From Pseudomonas sp. JAI120 (GTDB taxonomy: Bacteria; Pseudomonadota; Gammaproteobacteria; Pseudomonadales; Pseudomonadaceae): 64,000 bases of DNA. This document shows, piece by piece, positions 15,663 to 23,621 of this stretch (positions within the stretch are counted from its first letter, which is position 1; each line of letters starts with the position of its first letter). Where the stretch lies: the NCBI RefSeq assembly GCF_014207255.1, contig NZ_JACHCZ010000011.1, forward strand, positions 27,555-91,554, given 5' to 3'. The notes beneath the pieces were generated by a model. The model was not told the origin of the DNA and made no database searches. It saw nothing but the letters and a program-made list of their open reading frames with translations. Both the position numbers and the translations under genes were made by a program.

Positions 15663-18068
15663 GTGAAAAAACTTGCCGCCTATCACAATAAAATCTCCCG
15701 CTGGGTACCTCTGGCGCTGGTGCTCGCTGTCAGTGCCTCCATGCCTATGGCCTACGCTGCCGAGGGTATTCATATCCAGGCCCAACCCTTGGGCGCGGCG
15801 CTGAGCCAGTTGGGCCAGCAGACTTCCCTGCAAGTGTTCTTCAGCCCCGATTTGGTCGCCGGCAAGCAGGCGCCGGCGGTAGACGGCAACCTTTCCCCTG
15901 AGCAGGCCCTGCGCCAGCTCTTGCAAGGTAGCGGCCTGGATTACCAGATCGACGCGGGCTCCGTGACCCTGCGCCCGCTGAGCAACGGCACCGGAGAAGC
16001 CGGCTCGCCTCTGGAACTGGGTACCACCGATATCAAGGTGGTCGGTGACTGGCTCGGCGATGCCGACGCCGACGTGGTGCAGAACCACCCCGGCGCGCGC
16101 ACGGTGATCCGTCGCGAAGCGATGGTCGAGCAGGGCGCAATGAACGTCGGTGACGTACTGCGCCGCGTGCCCGGCGTGCAGGTGCAGGAATCCAACGGCA
16201 CTGGCGGCAGTGATATTTCCCTCAACGTTGGCGTACGCGGCCTGACGTCGAGGCTGTCGCCACGCTCCACCGTGCTGATCGACGGCGTACCGGCGGCGTT
16301 CGCCCCGTATGGCCAGCCACAATTGTCGATGGCACCGATTTCCGCCGGTAACCTGGACAGCATCGACGTGGTGCGCGGCGCCGGTTCCGTGCGTTATGGG
16401 CCACAGAACGTCGGTGGCGTGATCAACTTTGTGACCCGTGCGATTCCCGAGAAGTTCTCCGGCGAAGTCGGCAGCACCCTGCAAACCTCGGCCCACGGCG
16501 GCTGGAAGCATATCGACAACGCCTTTATCGGCGGCACGGCCGATAACGGCATCGGCGCGGCTTTGCTGTACTCCGGGGTCAATGGCAACGGCTATCGCAA
16601 CAGCAACAACGGCAACGATATCGACGACGTGATCTTCAAGACCCATTGGGCGCCGACCGACCAAGACGACTTCTCGCTGAACTTCCATTATTACGACGCC
16701 AGCGCCGACATGCCCGGTGGCCTGACCCAGAAGCAGTTCGACGCCAACCCCTACCAATCGGTGCGTGACTGGGACAACTTCAGCGGCCGCCGCAAGGACG
16801 TGTCCTTCAAGTACATCCGGCAGATCGACGACCGCACCCAGGCTGAAGTGCTGACCTACTATTCCGACAGCTTCCGTGGCAGCAACATCGCCAACCGCGA
16901 CCTGAAAACCCTTGGCTCCTACCCGCGCACCTACTACACCTTCGGCATCGAACCACGGGTGTCCCATGTGTTCGACGTGGGCCCCAGCACCCAGGAAGTC
17001 AGCGTCGGCTATCGCTACCTCAAAGAAGGCATGCACGAGCAGGCCACCAGCCTCAACCTGGTCAATAACGTACCGACACCGGGCGGGCAGAGTGATGGTC
17101 ATGTCTACCAGGACCGCACCGGTGGCACCGAGGCCAGCGCCTTTTATATCGATAACAAAGTCGATATCGGCAAGTGGACCATCACCCCGGGTATTCGCTT
17201 CGAAGACATCCGTACCGAATGGCACGACCGCCCGGTGGTTGCGCTGAACGGCACTCGCACTCAGGAAAAACGCCGCGAAATCCACAACACCGAACCGCTG
17301 CCGGCACTGAGCGTGATGTACCACGTGTCCGATGCCTGGAAACTGTTCGCCAACTACGAGACTTCGTTTGGCAGCCTGCAATACTTCCAACTCGGGCAGG
17401 GCGGCACCGGCGACCAGACCGCCAACGGCCTGAACCCGGAAAAAGCCAAGACCTACGAGGTGGGGACACGCTACAACGACAGCGTGTGGGGGGGCGAGCT
17501 GACATTCTTCTACATCGACTTCTCGGATGAGCTGCAATACGTCAGCAACGATGTGGGCTGGACCAACCTCGGCGCTACCCAACACACGGGTATCGAAGCC
17601 TCGGCCCACTACGACCTGTCGAACCTGGACTCGCGCCTCGACGGCCTCACGGCGAATGCCGGCTTCACCTACACCAAAGCCACCTCCGAAGGCGACGTAC
17701 CGTTCAAGGGCCGTGACCTGCCGCTTTACTCCCGTGAGGTGGCCACCCTGGGCCTGCGTTACGACTTCAATCACTGGACCCACAACCTGGATGTGTACGC
17801 CCAGTCCGGCCAACGCGCACCGGGTACCACCAGCACTTACATCACCCAAGGCACGGCGGACGGGCGGTTCGGCGATATCCCAGGTTATGTTTCAGTCAAT
17901 GTGCGCAGCGGTTATGACTTCGGCGAACAGTTGTCGAACCTGAAGTTGGGCGTCGGCGTGAAAAATATCTTCGACCAGCAGCACTACACCCGTTCCAGTG
18001 ATAACAATGCCGGCTTGTACCTGGGCGAACCGCGTACGTTCTTCGTTCAGGCCAGCGTCGGGTTCTGA
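15663..18068 (+). CDS. fecA: TonB-dependent Fe(III)-dicitrate-type receptor with STN signalling domain
   Basis: An 801-residue outer-membrane receptor. The GTG at 15663 is chosen because it starts a signal peptide (K-K-L then a hydrophobic core ending A-Y-A-A). An STN signalling domain (residues about 35-105, I-Q-A-Q-P-L-G-A-A-L) precedes the plug and the 22-strand barrel ending in Phe. The plug segment A-P-Y-G-Q-P-Q-L-S-M-A-P-I-S, followed by D-V-V-R-G-A-G-S-V-R-Y-G-P-Q, is very close to E. coli FecA. With fecI and fecR just upstream, this forms a complete cell-surface signalling unit, probably for ferric citrate or a similar chelate. Confidence 0.9.
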   Translation: MKKLAAYHNKISRWVPLALVLAVSASMPMAYAAEGIHIQAQPLGAALSQLGQQTSLQVFFSPDLVAGKQAPAVDGNLSPEQALRQLLQGSGLDYQIDAGSVTLRPLSNGTGEAGSPLELGTTDIKVVGDWLGDADADVVQNHPGARTVIRREAMVEQGAMNVGDVLRRVPGVQVQESNGTGGSDISLNVGVRGLTSRLSPRSTVLIDGVPAAFAPYGQPQLSMAPISAGNLDSIDVVRGAGSVRYGPQNVGGVINFVTRAIPEKFSGEVGSTLQTSAHGGWKHIDNAFIGGTADNGIGAALLYSGVNGNGYRNSNNGNDIDDVIFKTHWAPTDQDDFSLNFHYYDASADMPGGLTQKQFDANPYQSVRDWDNFSGRRKDVSFKYIRQIDDRTQAEVLTYYSDSFRGSNIANRDLKTLGSYPRTYYTFGIEPRVSHVFDVGPSTQEVSVGYRYLKEGMHEQATSLNLVNNVPTPGGQSDGHVYQDRTGGTEASAFYIDNKVDIGKWTITPGIRFEDIRTEWHDRPVVALNGTRTQEKRREIHNTEPLPALSVMYHVSDAWKLFANYETSFGSLQYFQLGQGGTGDQTANGLNPEKAKTYEVGTRYNDSVWGGELTFFYIDFSDELQYVSNDVGWTNLGATQHTGIEASAHYDLSNLDSRLDGLTANAGFTYTKATSEGDVPFKGRDLPLYSREVATLGLRYDFNHWTHNLDVYAQSGQRAPGTTSTYITQGTADGRFGDIPGYVSVNVRSGYDFGEQLSNLKLGVGVKNIFDQQHYTRSSDNNAGLYLGEPRTFFVQASVGF

Positions 18069-18087
18069 TCCGTCCCGGTTTGGAAAT

Positions 18088-18117
18088 ATCGCAGTCCTTG
18101 GCCGGGCTGCGATTCTT
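18088..18117 (+). terminator. probable rho-independent terminator after fecA
   Basis: Seven-base inverted arms (ATCGCAG at 18088-18094 and CTGCGAT at 18107-18113) with a 12-base loop are followed by a pyrimidine-rich stretch, 20 bp after the fecA stop. Confidence 0.5.
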
Positions 18118-18162
18118 CTGCTCCTTTCCTACACTGTTTCGGCGCATCTTGCTGCTTGATCA

Positions 18163-18190
18163 GGAACCGATTCCGACAAAAAGCCACACA
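18163..18190 (+). promoter_or_regulatory. hrp box (HrpL-type promoter) 1
   Basis: GGAACC (18163-18168), 15 bp, then CCACACA (18184-18190). This is a perfect match to the hrp-box consensus GGAACC-N15/16-CCACNNA used by the HrpL ECF sigma factor. It lies 76 bp before the ATG at 18267 and excludes an earlier start for that gene. Confidence 0.8.
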
Positions 18191-18266
18191 TGGGCTAGCT
18201 GACAAGCTTCGACTTCATGGTTGGAGCGCCCGGCTGAAGATTGCGCTCACCGTATTGGAGAAACTT

Positions 18267-19244
18267 ATGTCGGTATCGATGCTCGATACACCCGTACCCA
18301 CCTCATCAAACCCTGATTCTTCGCAGGTCAAATCCAGCCCTGCGGCAAACAACAGCCGTGCGGCACCGGCCGCACCATCCTTCAGCGGTCAAAACGCTGC
18401 AAACGTCAGCTTCCAGTCCCGGGAAAGTGCGGCCGGGCCAGTGTTCGGCGGTCAATCGCAGGCGACAGCGCGTAATAGTGTTGCAGATCCCGCGGCCCAT
18501 CAAAAAAGCGCTTCTGCGCAGTCGGGTTTACTGGATCAGATCAGGCATTGGGTGAACCCATGGTTGGGTTGGGGGCGACCACCGCACCATCCAGGTTGGA
18601 GCAATCCTCCACCCCGACCCATGCCTGTCATCAGCAACCCACCGCCACGCCCATTCCCTACCTTGCCAGGCATGCCTGACCCGCAGTACTCCCTCAAGAA
18701 CAATGAAGACTTGGCAATGCAGCTGCGTGACAACTTCAATGCCTTCAGGGACCCCAGGAACCCTGGGTATATCAGTGCCGACAGCATTCGAGCGATGGCG
18801 AATAAAGGTTGGTCTCCGTTTCCCAGCGTCAACGAGAACATTCGCCTGGCCAAAGAACTGCTGCGACGTCCGGAACTGATGAGTGCGCTTGACCGGCACA
18901 CCTCTACCGGTGCGCTCGATGGTCTGATCGACCGGAATAATGTGAACGCAGTTATCTACGGACAAAACTACTTCAAATACAAGACTGACAAGGAACTGGC
19001 CGGTGAGATGCTCGAGCATTTCAACGAGTTGAAAGGCAGCCCCTGGAACCGAGAACTGAACGTCAACGATCTGAGAAAGCTGGCTGCCGAAAACCTGACG
19101 GGTGACTCTCCCAGGGATCACCTGATCCAGTTGTCCCAGGAAATTCTAAAGCGCAGTGATGTGCTGAGGCAGATGGATGACCTGCTCAGCAGGCCGGGTG
19201 ACCATAAGATCAGTTGGGCTGGGCTTTACTTTCTGGCTCGCTGA
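18267..19244 (+). CDS. HrpK/NolX-like repeat protein, putative type III secreted protein
   Basis: A 325-residue protein without signal peptide or membrane helices. Residues 1-95 are Ser/Ala/Asn-rich and disordered in character, and residues 105-140 are proline-rich. The rest holds two copies of a roughly 85-110-residue module: D-x-x-L-A, then F-N, an I/L-x-x-L/I turn, I-x-L-A/S-x-E-L/I-L-x-R, and a D-G-L-I-D-like acidic loop. This pattern recalls HrpK/HrpF/NolX-type type III translocator proteins. The start at 18267 follows TTGGAG, and the hrp box is 76 bp upstream. Assignment to the type III regulon rests mainly on the promoter; function is not shown. Confidence 0.65.
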   Translation: MSVSMLDTPVPTSSNPDSSQVKSSPAANNSRAAPAAPSFSGQNAANVSFQSRESAAGPVFGGQSQATARNSVADPAAHQKSASAQSGLLDQIRHWVNPWLGWGRPPHHPGWSNPPPRPMPVISNPPPRPFPTLPGMPDPQYSLKNNEDLAMQLRDNFNAFRDPRNPGYISADSIRAMANKGWSPFPSVNENIRLAKELLRRPELMSALDRHTSTGALDGLIDRNNVNAVIYGQNYFKYKTDKELAGEMLEHFNELKGSPWNRELNVNDLRKLAAENLTGDSPRDHLIQLSQEILKRSDVLRQMDDLLSRPGDHKISWAGLYFLAR

Positions 19245-19295
19245 GCGACACCCAGGCGCCGCGAATCGGATGCGGCGCCTGCATCCATCCTTTCA

Positions 19296-19323
19296 GGAAC
19301 TGTTTACGCCAATTCGCCACACA
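19296..19323 (+). promoter_or_regulatory. hrp box (HrpL-type promoter) 2
   Basis: GGAACT (19296-19301), 15 bp, CCACACA (19317-19323): one mismatch in the -35 element, perfect -10 element, same spacing as boxes 1 and 3. It lies 62 bp before the ATG at 19386. Confidence 0.7.
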
Positions 19324-19385
19324 GACTTTATCCACCGGCACCAATCAACTCCGGCGGTTTTCAGATTCTGAGTGAGGGCTAACCA

Positions 19386-19703
19386 ATGACTTCAACCTCG
19401 TTTCGTTCATCCCAGCCCAGCTGCCAAGAGCTTTTTCGCAACCCCCATGCAGAGGACACCACGCTGTTGGAGAGGGATGCCGCATCGCGCGATACCTTTG
19501 CCCCTTCGAATGTACATGCGGCCGAAGCCCAGCGGATGAAGGCTTTTGTCGGCCAGCACAAATTCCAGGCACCTGTTGCGGGTGACTTTTTCCGGGGCAT
19601 GCGGGTGGAGGAAAAAAGCGCCCATGACGATACTACTGCGCCGAAAAACGCCGGCCTGCTCAATGGCCTGACCGCTTGGTGGCGCAAGCAGAAACTAGGT
19701 TGA
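19386..19703 (+). CDS. small hypothetical protein, HrpL-regulon candidate
   Basis: A 105-residue protein that I do not recognise. The first 12 residues (M-T-S-T-S-F-R-S-S-Q-P-S) are Ser/Thr-rich with no acidic residue, as in many type III secretion signals. The rest is hydrophilic with a Trp-Trp near the C-terminus. It has its own hrp box 62 bp upstream and a GAGGG ribosome-binding site, and it lies between two HrpK/NolX-like genes. It could be a small effector or a chaperone-like partner. Confidence 0.6.
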   Translation: MTSTSFRSSQPSCQELFRNPHAEDTTLLERDAASRDTFAPSNVHAAEAQRMKAFVGQHKFQAPVAGDFFRGMRVEEKSAHDDTTAPKNAGLLNGLTAWWRKQKLG

Positions 19704-19760
19704 TGCTGCCCTGCGGTTACAAACACTCAAATTTTACTGGAGTCCATTTGGCCTCTCTCC

Positions 19761-19788
19761 GGAACCACTGTTTTCCGAGAACCACTTA
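19761..19788 (+). promoter_or_regulatory. hrp box (HrpL-type promoter) 3
   Basis: GGAACC (19761-19766), 15 bp, CCACTTA (19782-19788): a perfect consensus match with the same spacing as the other two. It lies 86 bp before the ATG at 19875. Confidence 0.8.
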
Positions 19789-19874
19789 ATCGCTGGTTGT
19801 TGATTTCGAGGCGTTTTTGACGATCGAACAACCAGGGGCCGGTCCACGGAATCTAACTATGCTGGAGATGAACT

Positions 19875-20780
19875 ATGTCTTTCATGATCAATAATCCAGG
19901 GGGTGTCCCGCCTGGGTTGAATACAGCGACGGGGAACGGCCATGCCCGATACGGGGTAGATGCACGCGCGCTTGGCAAATCGCTCCCCACGCAGCAGCCT
20001 TCATTCGATAGTAAGTTCGCGAACGGTGCCCAGCGGCATTTCGACGGTCAAAACCTCTACGGGGGCATGTCGAATGTGGGGAACCCCTATGTCAGTTCGG
20101 ACGACCACCTGCTGGCGACTCAACTGAACAACGTCTTTCCTATGCTGGGTGATTTCAAGGAAGGTGGCCGCCTGACCCTGAAATCATTGACGAACATAGC
20201 CAACGCGAAACCTGGCGAGAGCAAGGTCCCCGAACGTACGATCATGCTTGCCCGGGAGATACTCAATCGCCCACGACTGGGCGAGTCGATTGTTGGCAAG
20301 GGCAATGAAATCACCCCGGACAGCCTCGAAAAAGCCGCCAGTTTGATGATTGGCAATACCAATCCCAACACTCAGAGCGCCGACCCCTACCATGCGAAAA
20401 CCGACGCACAGGTCGTCCAGGCGTTCAGGGGCATGTTTGATGACTTGCGGGACACGTCGGAAGACCGCACCTTTTTTTTCGAGAAGCACCGGTATGTGAA
20501 GAAAGAGACGATTATCGAGATGAGCAAGGATCCTGACGAAACAGACAAAAATGGTCAGGTTGTGCGGGATATGGCCACTGGGTTCCCCAAGAAGAAATAC
20601 AGCGAGCAGCAGGTATACATGGCCAAGAATCTGGTCGAACGACCCGGGCTGTTGGCTTCGCTGGACAGCACCAAGGCTAACGGAACCAACATTTTCGGCA
20701 GCCACAACGATGATGGCTGGTTGAAGAACTACAGCATTGATCGCTGGTTGAAAAACGATAAGGAAGAGAAGGGGCGATAA
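19875..20780 (+). CDS. HrpK/NolX-like repeat protein, putative type III secreted protein (second copy)
   Basis: A 301-residue cytosolic-looking protein. The first 60 residues are Asn/Gly/Pro-rich with no acidic residue in the first 12. Two modules follow with the same layout as in the protein at 18267: D-x-x-L-A-T-Q-L ... F ... L-T-L-K-S-L ... M-L-A-R-E-I-L-N-R-P ... I-T-P-D-S-L, then a second module with V-Y-M-A-K-N-L-V-E-R-P. The C-terminus is lysine-rich. It is preceded by a consensus hrp box. The two proteins are distant paralogues; secretion and function are inferred. Confidence 0.65.
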   Translation: MSFMINNPGGVPPGLNTATGNGHARYGVDARALGKSLPTQQPSFDSKFANGAQRHFDGQNLYGGMSNVGNPYVSSDDHLLATQLNNVFPMLGDFKEGGRLTLKSLTNIANAKPGESKVPERTIMLAREILNRPRLGESIVGKGNEITPDSLEKAASLMIGNTNPNTQSADPYHAKTDAQVVQAFRGMFDDLRDTSEDRTFFFEKHRYVKKETIIEMSKDPDETDKNGQVVRDMATGFPKKKYSEQQVYMAKNLVERPGLLASLDSTKANGTNIFGSHNDDGWLKNYSIDRWLKNDKEEKGR

Positions 20781-20794
20781 ATCACTCAGGCGTG

Positions 20795-20833
20795 CATGAG
20801 CTTCTTGAAAGACTCAAGAGGCTCATGTTTTTC
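20795..20833. terminator. rho-independent terminator after the hrp-box genes
   Basis: A hairpin with outer arms CATGAG (20795-20800) and CTCATG (20822-20827) and inner arms CTTGA/TCAAG is followed by a T-rich tail, between the convergent HrpK/NolX-like and MFS genes. Confidence 0.7.
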
Positions 20834-20838
20834 TTCGT

Positions 20839-21990
20839 TCATACCCGCAGTATTTTTCCGCTGACCGCCACCGCTACCAGCAGTACCCCGATCAACAGGA
20901 AGGCGGTTGCCAGGCTGCTGCCATGGGCAATGAACCCGATTACGGCAGGCCCGGTCAGAATGCCGGCATACCCGAGGGTAGTAATGGCCGGGACGGCAAT
21001 GTGTTCCGGCATGACGTTTTGCTTGCCGACGGCGGTGTAAAGCACCGGAACAATATTTGAGCAGCCGGCCCCTACGAGGGCATAGCCCAACAGCGCCATT
21101 TCCCAGGCGGGTGATAGCGTGGCGAGGAAGATACCGGCCGCAGCGAGCGAGCCACCGGCCACGATTACCCAGGTGGCGCCCAGGCGCCGTACGATGGCAT
21201 CACCGGTCAATCGCCCCGCCGTCATGGTCAAGGCGAACGCCGCGTAGCCCAGCCCGGCGTAGGCTTCATCCAGGTCGCGCTCGGCGCTGAGGAACACCGC
21301 GCTCCAATCGAGCACCGCGCCTTCGGCCAAAAACACAATAAAACACAGGCAGCCGATAAACAGCACCACGCCATGGGGAACCGCAAAGGCAGGCCCTGAG
21401 CTTTCACTGCCATAAGGCAACAGGTGTGGGCCGGCCTTGAGCAGCGCCACCACCATGACAGCGATCACCACCAAGGTCGCCTGCAGTGGCGACAGGCCCA
21501 GCCCCAGGAGCCCGGCGACACCCGCCGCGCCGACAATCCCCCCCAGGCTGAACAATCCGTGAAACCCCGACATCATGGTTTTGCCGCTGGCTCGTTCGAC
21601 AATCACCGCCTGCAAGTTGACCGTGGAATCCACTGTGCCCAGGCCGGCACCGAACAGGAACAAACCGGCCATCAGCAACGGAATCGAACTGACCGTGGCC
21701 AGCATCGGCAAGGCCAGGCAGATCATGATCGTACCGGCCGTCAGCACACGTCGGCAGCCAAAGCGCGACGCCAATGCGCCCGCCGCCGGCATGGCGATGA
21801 TCGAGCCCACCCCCAGGCACAACAGCAACAGACCCAGCGTGCCTTCACTCAGGTCTGCGCGCGCCTTGGCATAGGGCACCAAGGGAGCCCAGGCGGCGAT
21901 ACCGAAGCCGGCGATGAAGAAAGCGATGCGGGTCGACATTTGCTCCAGACGCCCGGGAACCACGGGCGCAGAGGTGGGGATGGCAGTCAT
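20839..21990 (-). CDS. MFS transporter (YbjJ-like)
   Basis: A 383-residue major facilitator with about twelve hydrophobic segments. The pattern R-I-A-F-F-I-A-G-F-G-I-A-A-W-A-P-L-V-P at the N-terminus and G-C-R-R-V after helix 2 are as in the YbjJ-like group of uncharacterised MFS proteins. It converges on the hrp-box genes and is divergent from the DapF-like gene. Substrate unknown. Confidence 0.85.
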   Translation of the reverse strand: MTAIPTSAPVVPGRLEQMSTRIAFFIAGFGIAAWAPLVPYAKARADLSEGTLGLLLLCLGVGSIIAMPAAGALASRFGCRRVLTAGTIMICLALPMLATVSSIPLLMAGLFLFGAGLGTVDSTVNLQAVIVERASGKTMMSGFHGLFSLGGIVGAAGVAGLLGLGLSPLQATLVVIAVMVVALLKAGPHLLPYGSESSGPAFAVPHGVVLFIGCLCFIVFLAEGAVLDWSAVFLSAERDLDEAYAGLGYAAFALTMTAGRLTGDAIVRRLGATWVIVAGGSLAAAGIFLATLSPAWEMALLGYALVGAGCSNIVPVLYTAVGKQNVMPEHIAVPAITTLGYAGILTGPAVIGFIAHGSSLATAFLLIGVLLVAVAVSGKILRV

Positions 21991-22322
21991 GAAAAATCCT
22001 TGGTTTAGCGTTCAACGAACGATGTCCGGCGCGACATCCTTGCACATCAGGCCTTGGGGGGCGAGCCGGGTTCCCCTCGAGATAAGTGCCGATGATTTTT
22101 TTTACAATTCGGGAACGTTATAGGCGTTGGCAACCACGCATGGGTTGGCGTTCCGGAAGGTGTGTAATTCCTGTGGGAACTGGTGAACCCCGGGTTTCTC
22201 ACGGTGGATTACCACCTTCCGGACCGCCTCCCACACACCCTGCGTTGTGTAATACGCTGCTCGCCCAATCCTGTAGACAACCGAGCGGACGCATCGATGA
22301 AGATTGCAAGGCAAGTGGCGCC
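21991..22322. other. 332-bp divergent intergenic region with inverted repeat and hrp-box-like sequence
   Basis: This gap separates the MFS gene from the DapF-like gene. It contains GGAACG-N16-CCACGCA at 22112-22140, one base off the hrp-box -35. It also holds a 10-bp inverted repeat, CCGGAAGGTG (22153-22162) and CACCTTCCGG (22213-22222), that extends imperfectly inward. A frame open upstream of 22323 exists, but the composition does not look coding. Confidence 0.5.
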
Positions 22323-23309
22323 ATGACCCAGTTCTATGACGCACGGGGCAACATTTACGGGGTCGCCAGCCCGGCGTTTTTACGACAGCAGGGCATCGAG
22401 GTGCCCAACAGCGCGGCGCATGCCGCGAGGACTCGCGAGGCTTGGACTGCGTCGGCCGTAAGCTCCGAATGCGAGTGGGGTTCGACGCCGCGCCCGGCCA
22501 ATGCCAAGGCCCACCGCTGTGATGGCTTGCTGGTTGGCCCGTTCCAGGCCGAGCCGCCGTTTGACCTGTTGATCGTGAACACCGACGGCTCCCTGGCCGA
22601 GCGCAGTGGCAATGGGTTGACGATTTTCGCCCAGGCGCTTACTGACCAGGGCTTGATGACCGAGGCCTGTGATTTGCGCGTGCACCATGACAAGCCCGAC
22701 GTGGTGTCGCCGGTGGTGACTCGGGTCGAGCCTGCTGTCTATGAACACCGCTCTGGATTCTGGCTGGCATTGGGTTTGCCCGGATTCGGGCCATCTGCCG
22801 TGGGTGCGCAAGGGGTGGAGCAGGTGTTCCTGGGCGGCATTGAACTGAGCCATGTGAAGGCGTTGGCGGTGATCAACCCACAGTGGGCATACAGTCAGTT
22901 TGTGCGTGTGGGCAATCCTCATTGTGTGACCTTGGTCGAACACGTGTCAGCCTTGCCGAACAATCTGCTGATGCAACAGCCGGCGCTGTTCGAACCGTTG
23001 CAGGCGATTGCCTTCGCCCCCCCGGCAGGAAGCGGCGAGCCATGTTTGGCCGGAGTCAATTTGCAATGGGTCGCCAGGCAATCCGGCAACCGTGTTGTTG
23101 CCCGGGTGTTCGAGCGGGGAGAGGGCCCCACGGCGTCCTCCGGCACCAGCGCCAGTGCCGTGGCATGTGCGGCGTGGCGAGCGGGTTGGGTTGAGGGCGA
23201 TGATGTCGCGGTGGTGATGCCGGGCGGCACTGCGCCAGTACGCTTGCATACCCAGGTTGATACGCTGCTGAGCGTCAGTCTGTTCGGGACTGCACGGCCT
23301 CAGACATGA
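22323..23309 (+). CDS. diaminopimelate epimerase (DapF) homologue lacking both catalytic cysteines
   Basis: A 328-residue protein with the two-fold pseudo-symmetric DapF/PhzF fold. Conserved landmarks are N-T-D-G-S-x-A-E-R-S-G-N-G (86-98), V-G-N-P-H-C-V (196-202) and R-V-F-E-R-G-E-G-P-T-A-S-S-G-T-S (261-276). In DapF the residues before G-N-G and before G-[ST]-G are the two catalytic cysteines; here they are Ser95 and Ser273. It is therefore unlikely to be a normal two-base racemase, and could be an isomerase or a diverged epimerase. The ATG at 22323 is chosen because the homology begins there. It is longer than DapF, with an insertion near residues 35-65. Confidence 0.75.
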   Translation: MTQFYDARGNIYGVASPAFLRQQGIEVPNSAAHAARTREAWTASAVSSECEWGSTPRPANAKAHRCDGLLVGPFQAEPPFDLLIVNTDGSLAERSGNGLTIFAQALTDQGLMTEACDLRVHHDKPDVVSPVVTRVEPAVYEHRSGFWLALGLPGFGPSAVGAQGVEQVFLGGIELSHVKALAVINPQWAYSQFVRVGNPHCVTLVEHVSALPNNLLMQQPALFEPLQAIAFAPPAGSGEPCLAGVNLQWVARQSGNRVVARVFERGEGPTASSGTSASAVACAAWRAGWVEGDDVAVVMPGGTAPVRLHTQVDTLLSVSLFGTARPQT

Positions 23310-23621
23310 AGTCTTTTGAACAGTTGACGCCCTGAGTGGGTGTCAGCTGTTTCGCTATTAATTAATTGATTAGATAAAAGTTGGTGTAGGGCATTTCTTA
23401 TACTTTAAGAAGTAGCACATTGGCTTGGGTTGTTATTTCGTAAAAGACACTTCAATCTCAGTTGTACGAAACTTCTTTTTTATTTTTTGGGGGACCGGTT
23501 TTTTTCTGAGACCGCTACGCTTCAAGGTGTTCAGGCGCTTTTTCTCGGCAACTTATTCAATGTTTGGCGGGGGAAGTATTTCAGTCCGGTAATAAATATC
23601 TATATTGGCGGGTAACAACGG
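23310..23621. other. 312-bp AT-rich intergenic region upstream of vgrG
   Basis: This region is markedly AT-rich and non-coding. At its left end a hairpin with arms CAGTTGACGCCC (23321-23332) and GGGTGTCAGCTG (23338-23349, containing a G-T pair and one mismatch) may terminate the DapF-like gene. The rest contains T-tracts at about 23465-23510. It should hold the vgrG promoter, but no clear -35/-10 or sigma54 site could be assigned. Confidence 0.5.

Noticed and set aside
15621..17849. 742-codon open frame antisense to fecA
   Set aside because: It is the mirror of a strongly GC3-biased gene; its translation is His/Val/Gly-rich without any domain, while the plus strand gives a full receptor.
18156..18266. 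N-terminal extension of the first hrp-box gene
   Set aside because: The extension covers the hrp box itself, so it lies upstream of transcription; the ATG at 18267 has a good ribosome-binding site.
22086..22322. Upstream extension of the DapF-like protein
   Set aside because: The extension is Arg/Pro/Cys-rich without homology and crosses the inverted repeat; similarity to DapF begins at the ATG at 22323.
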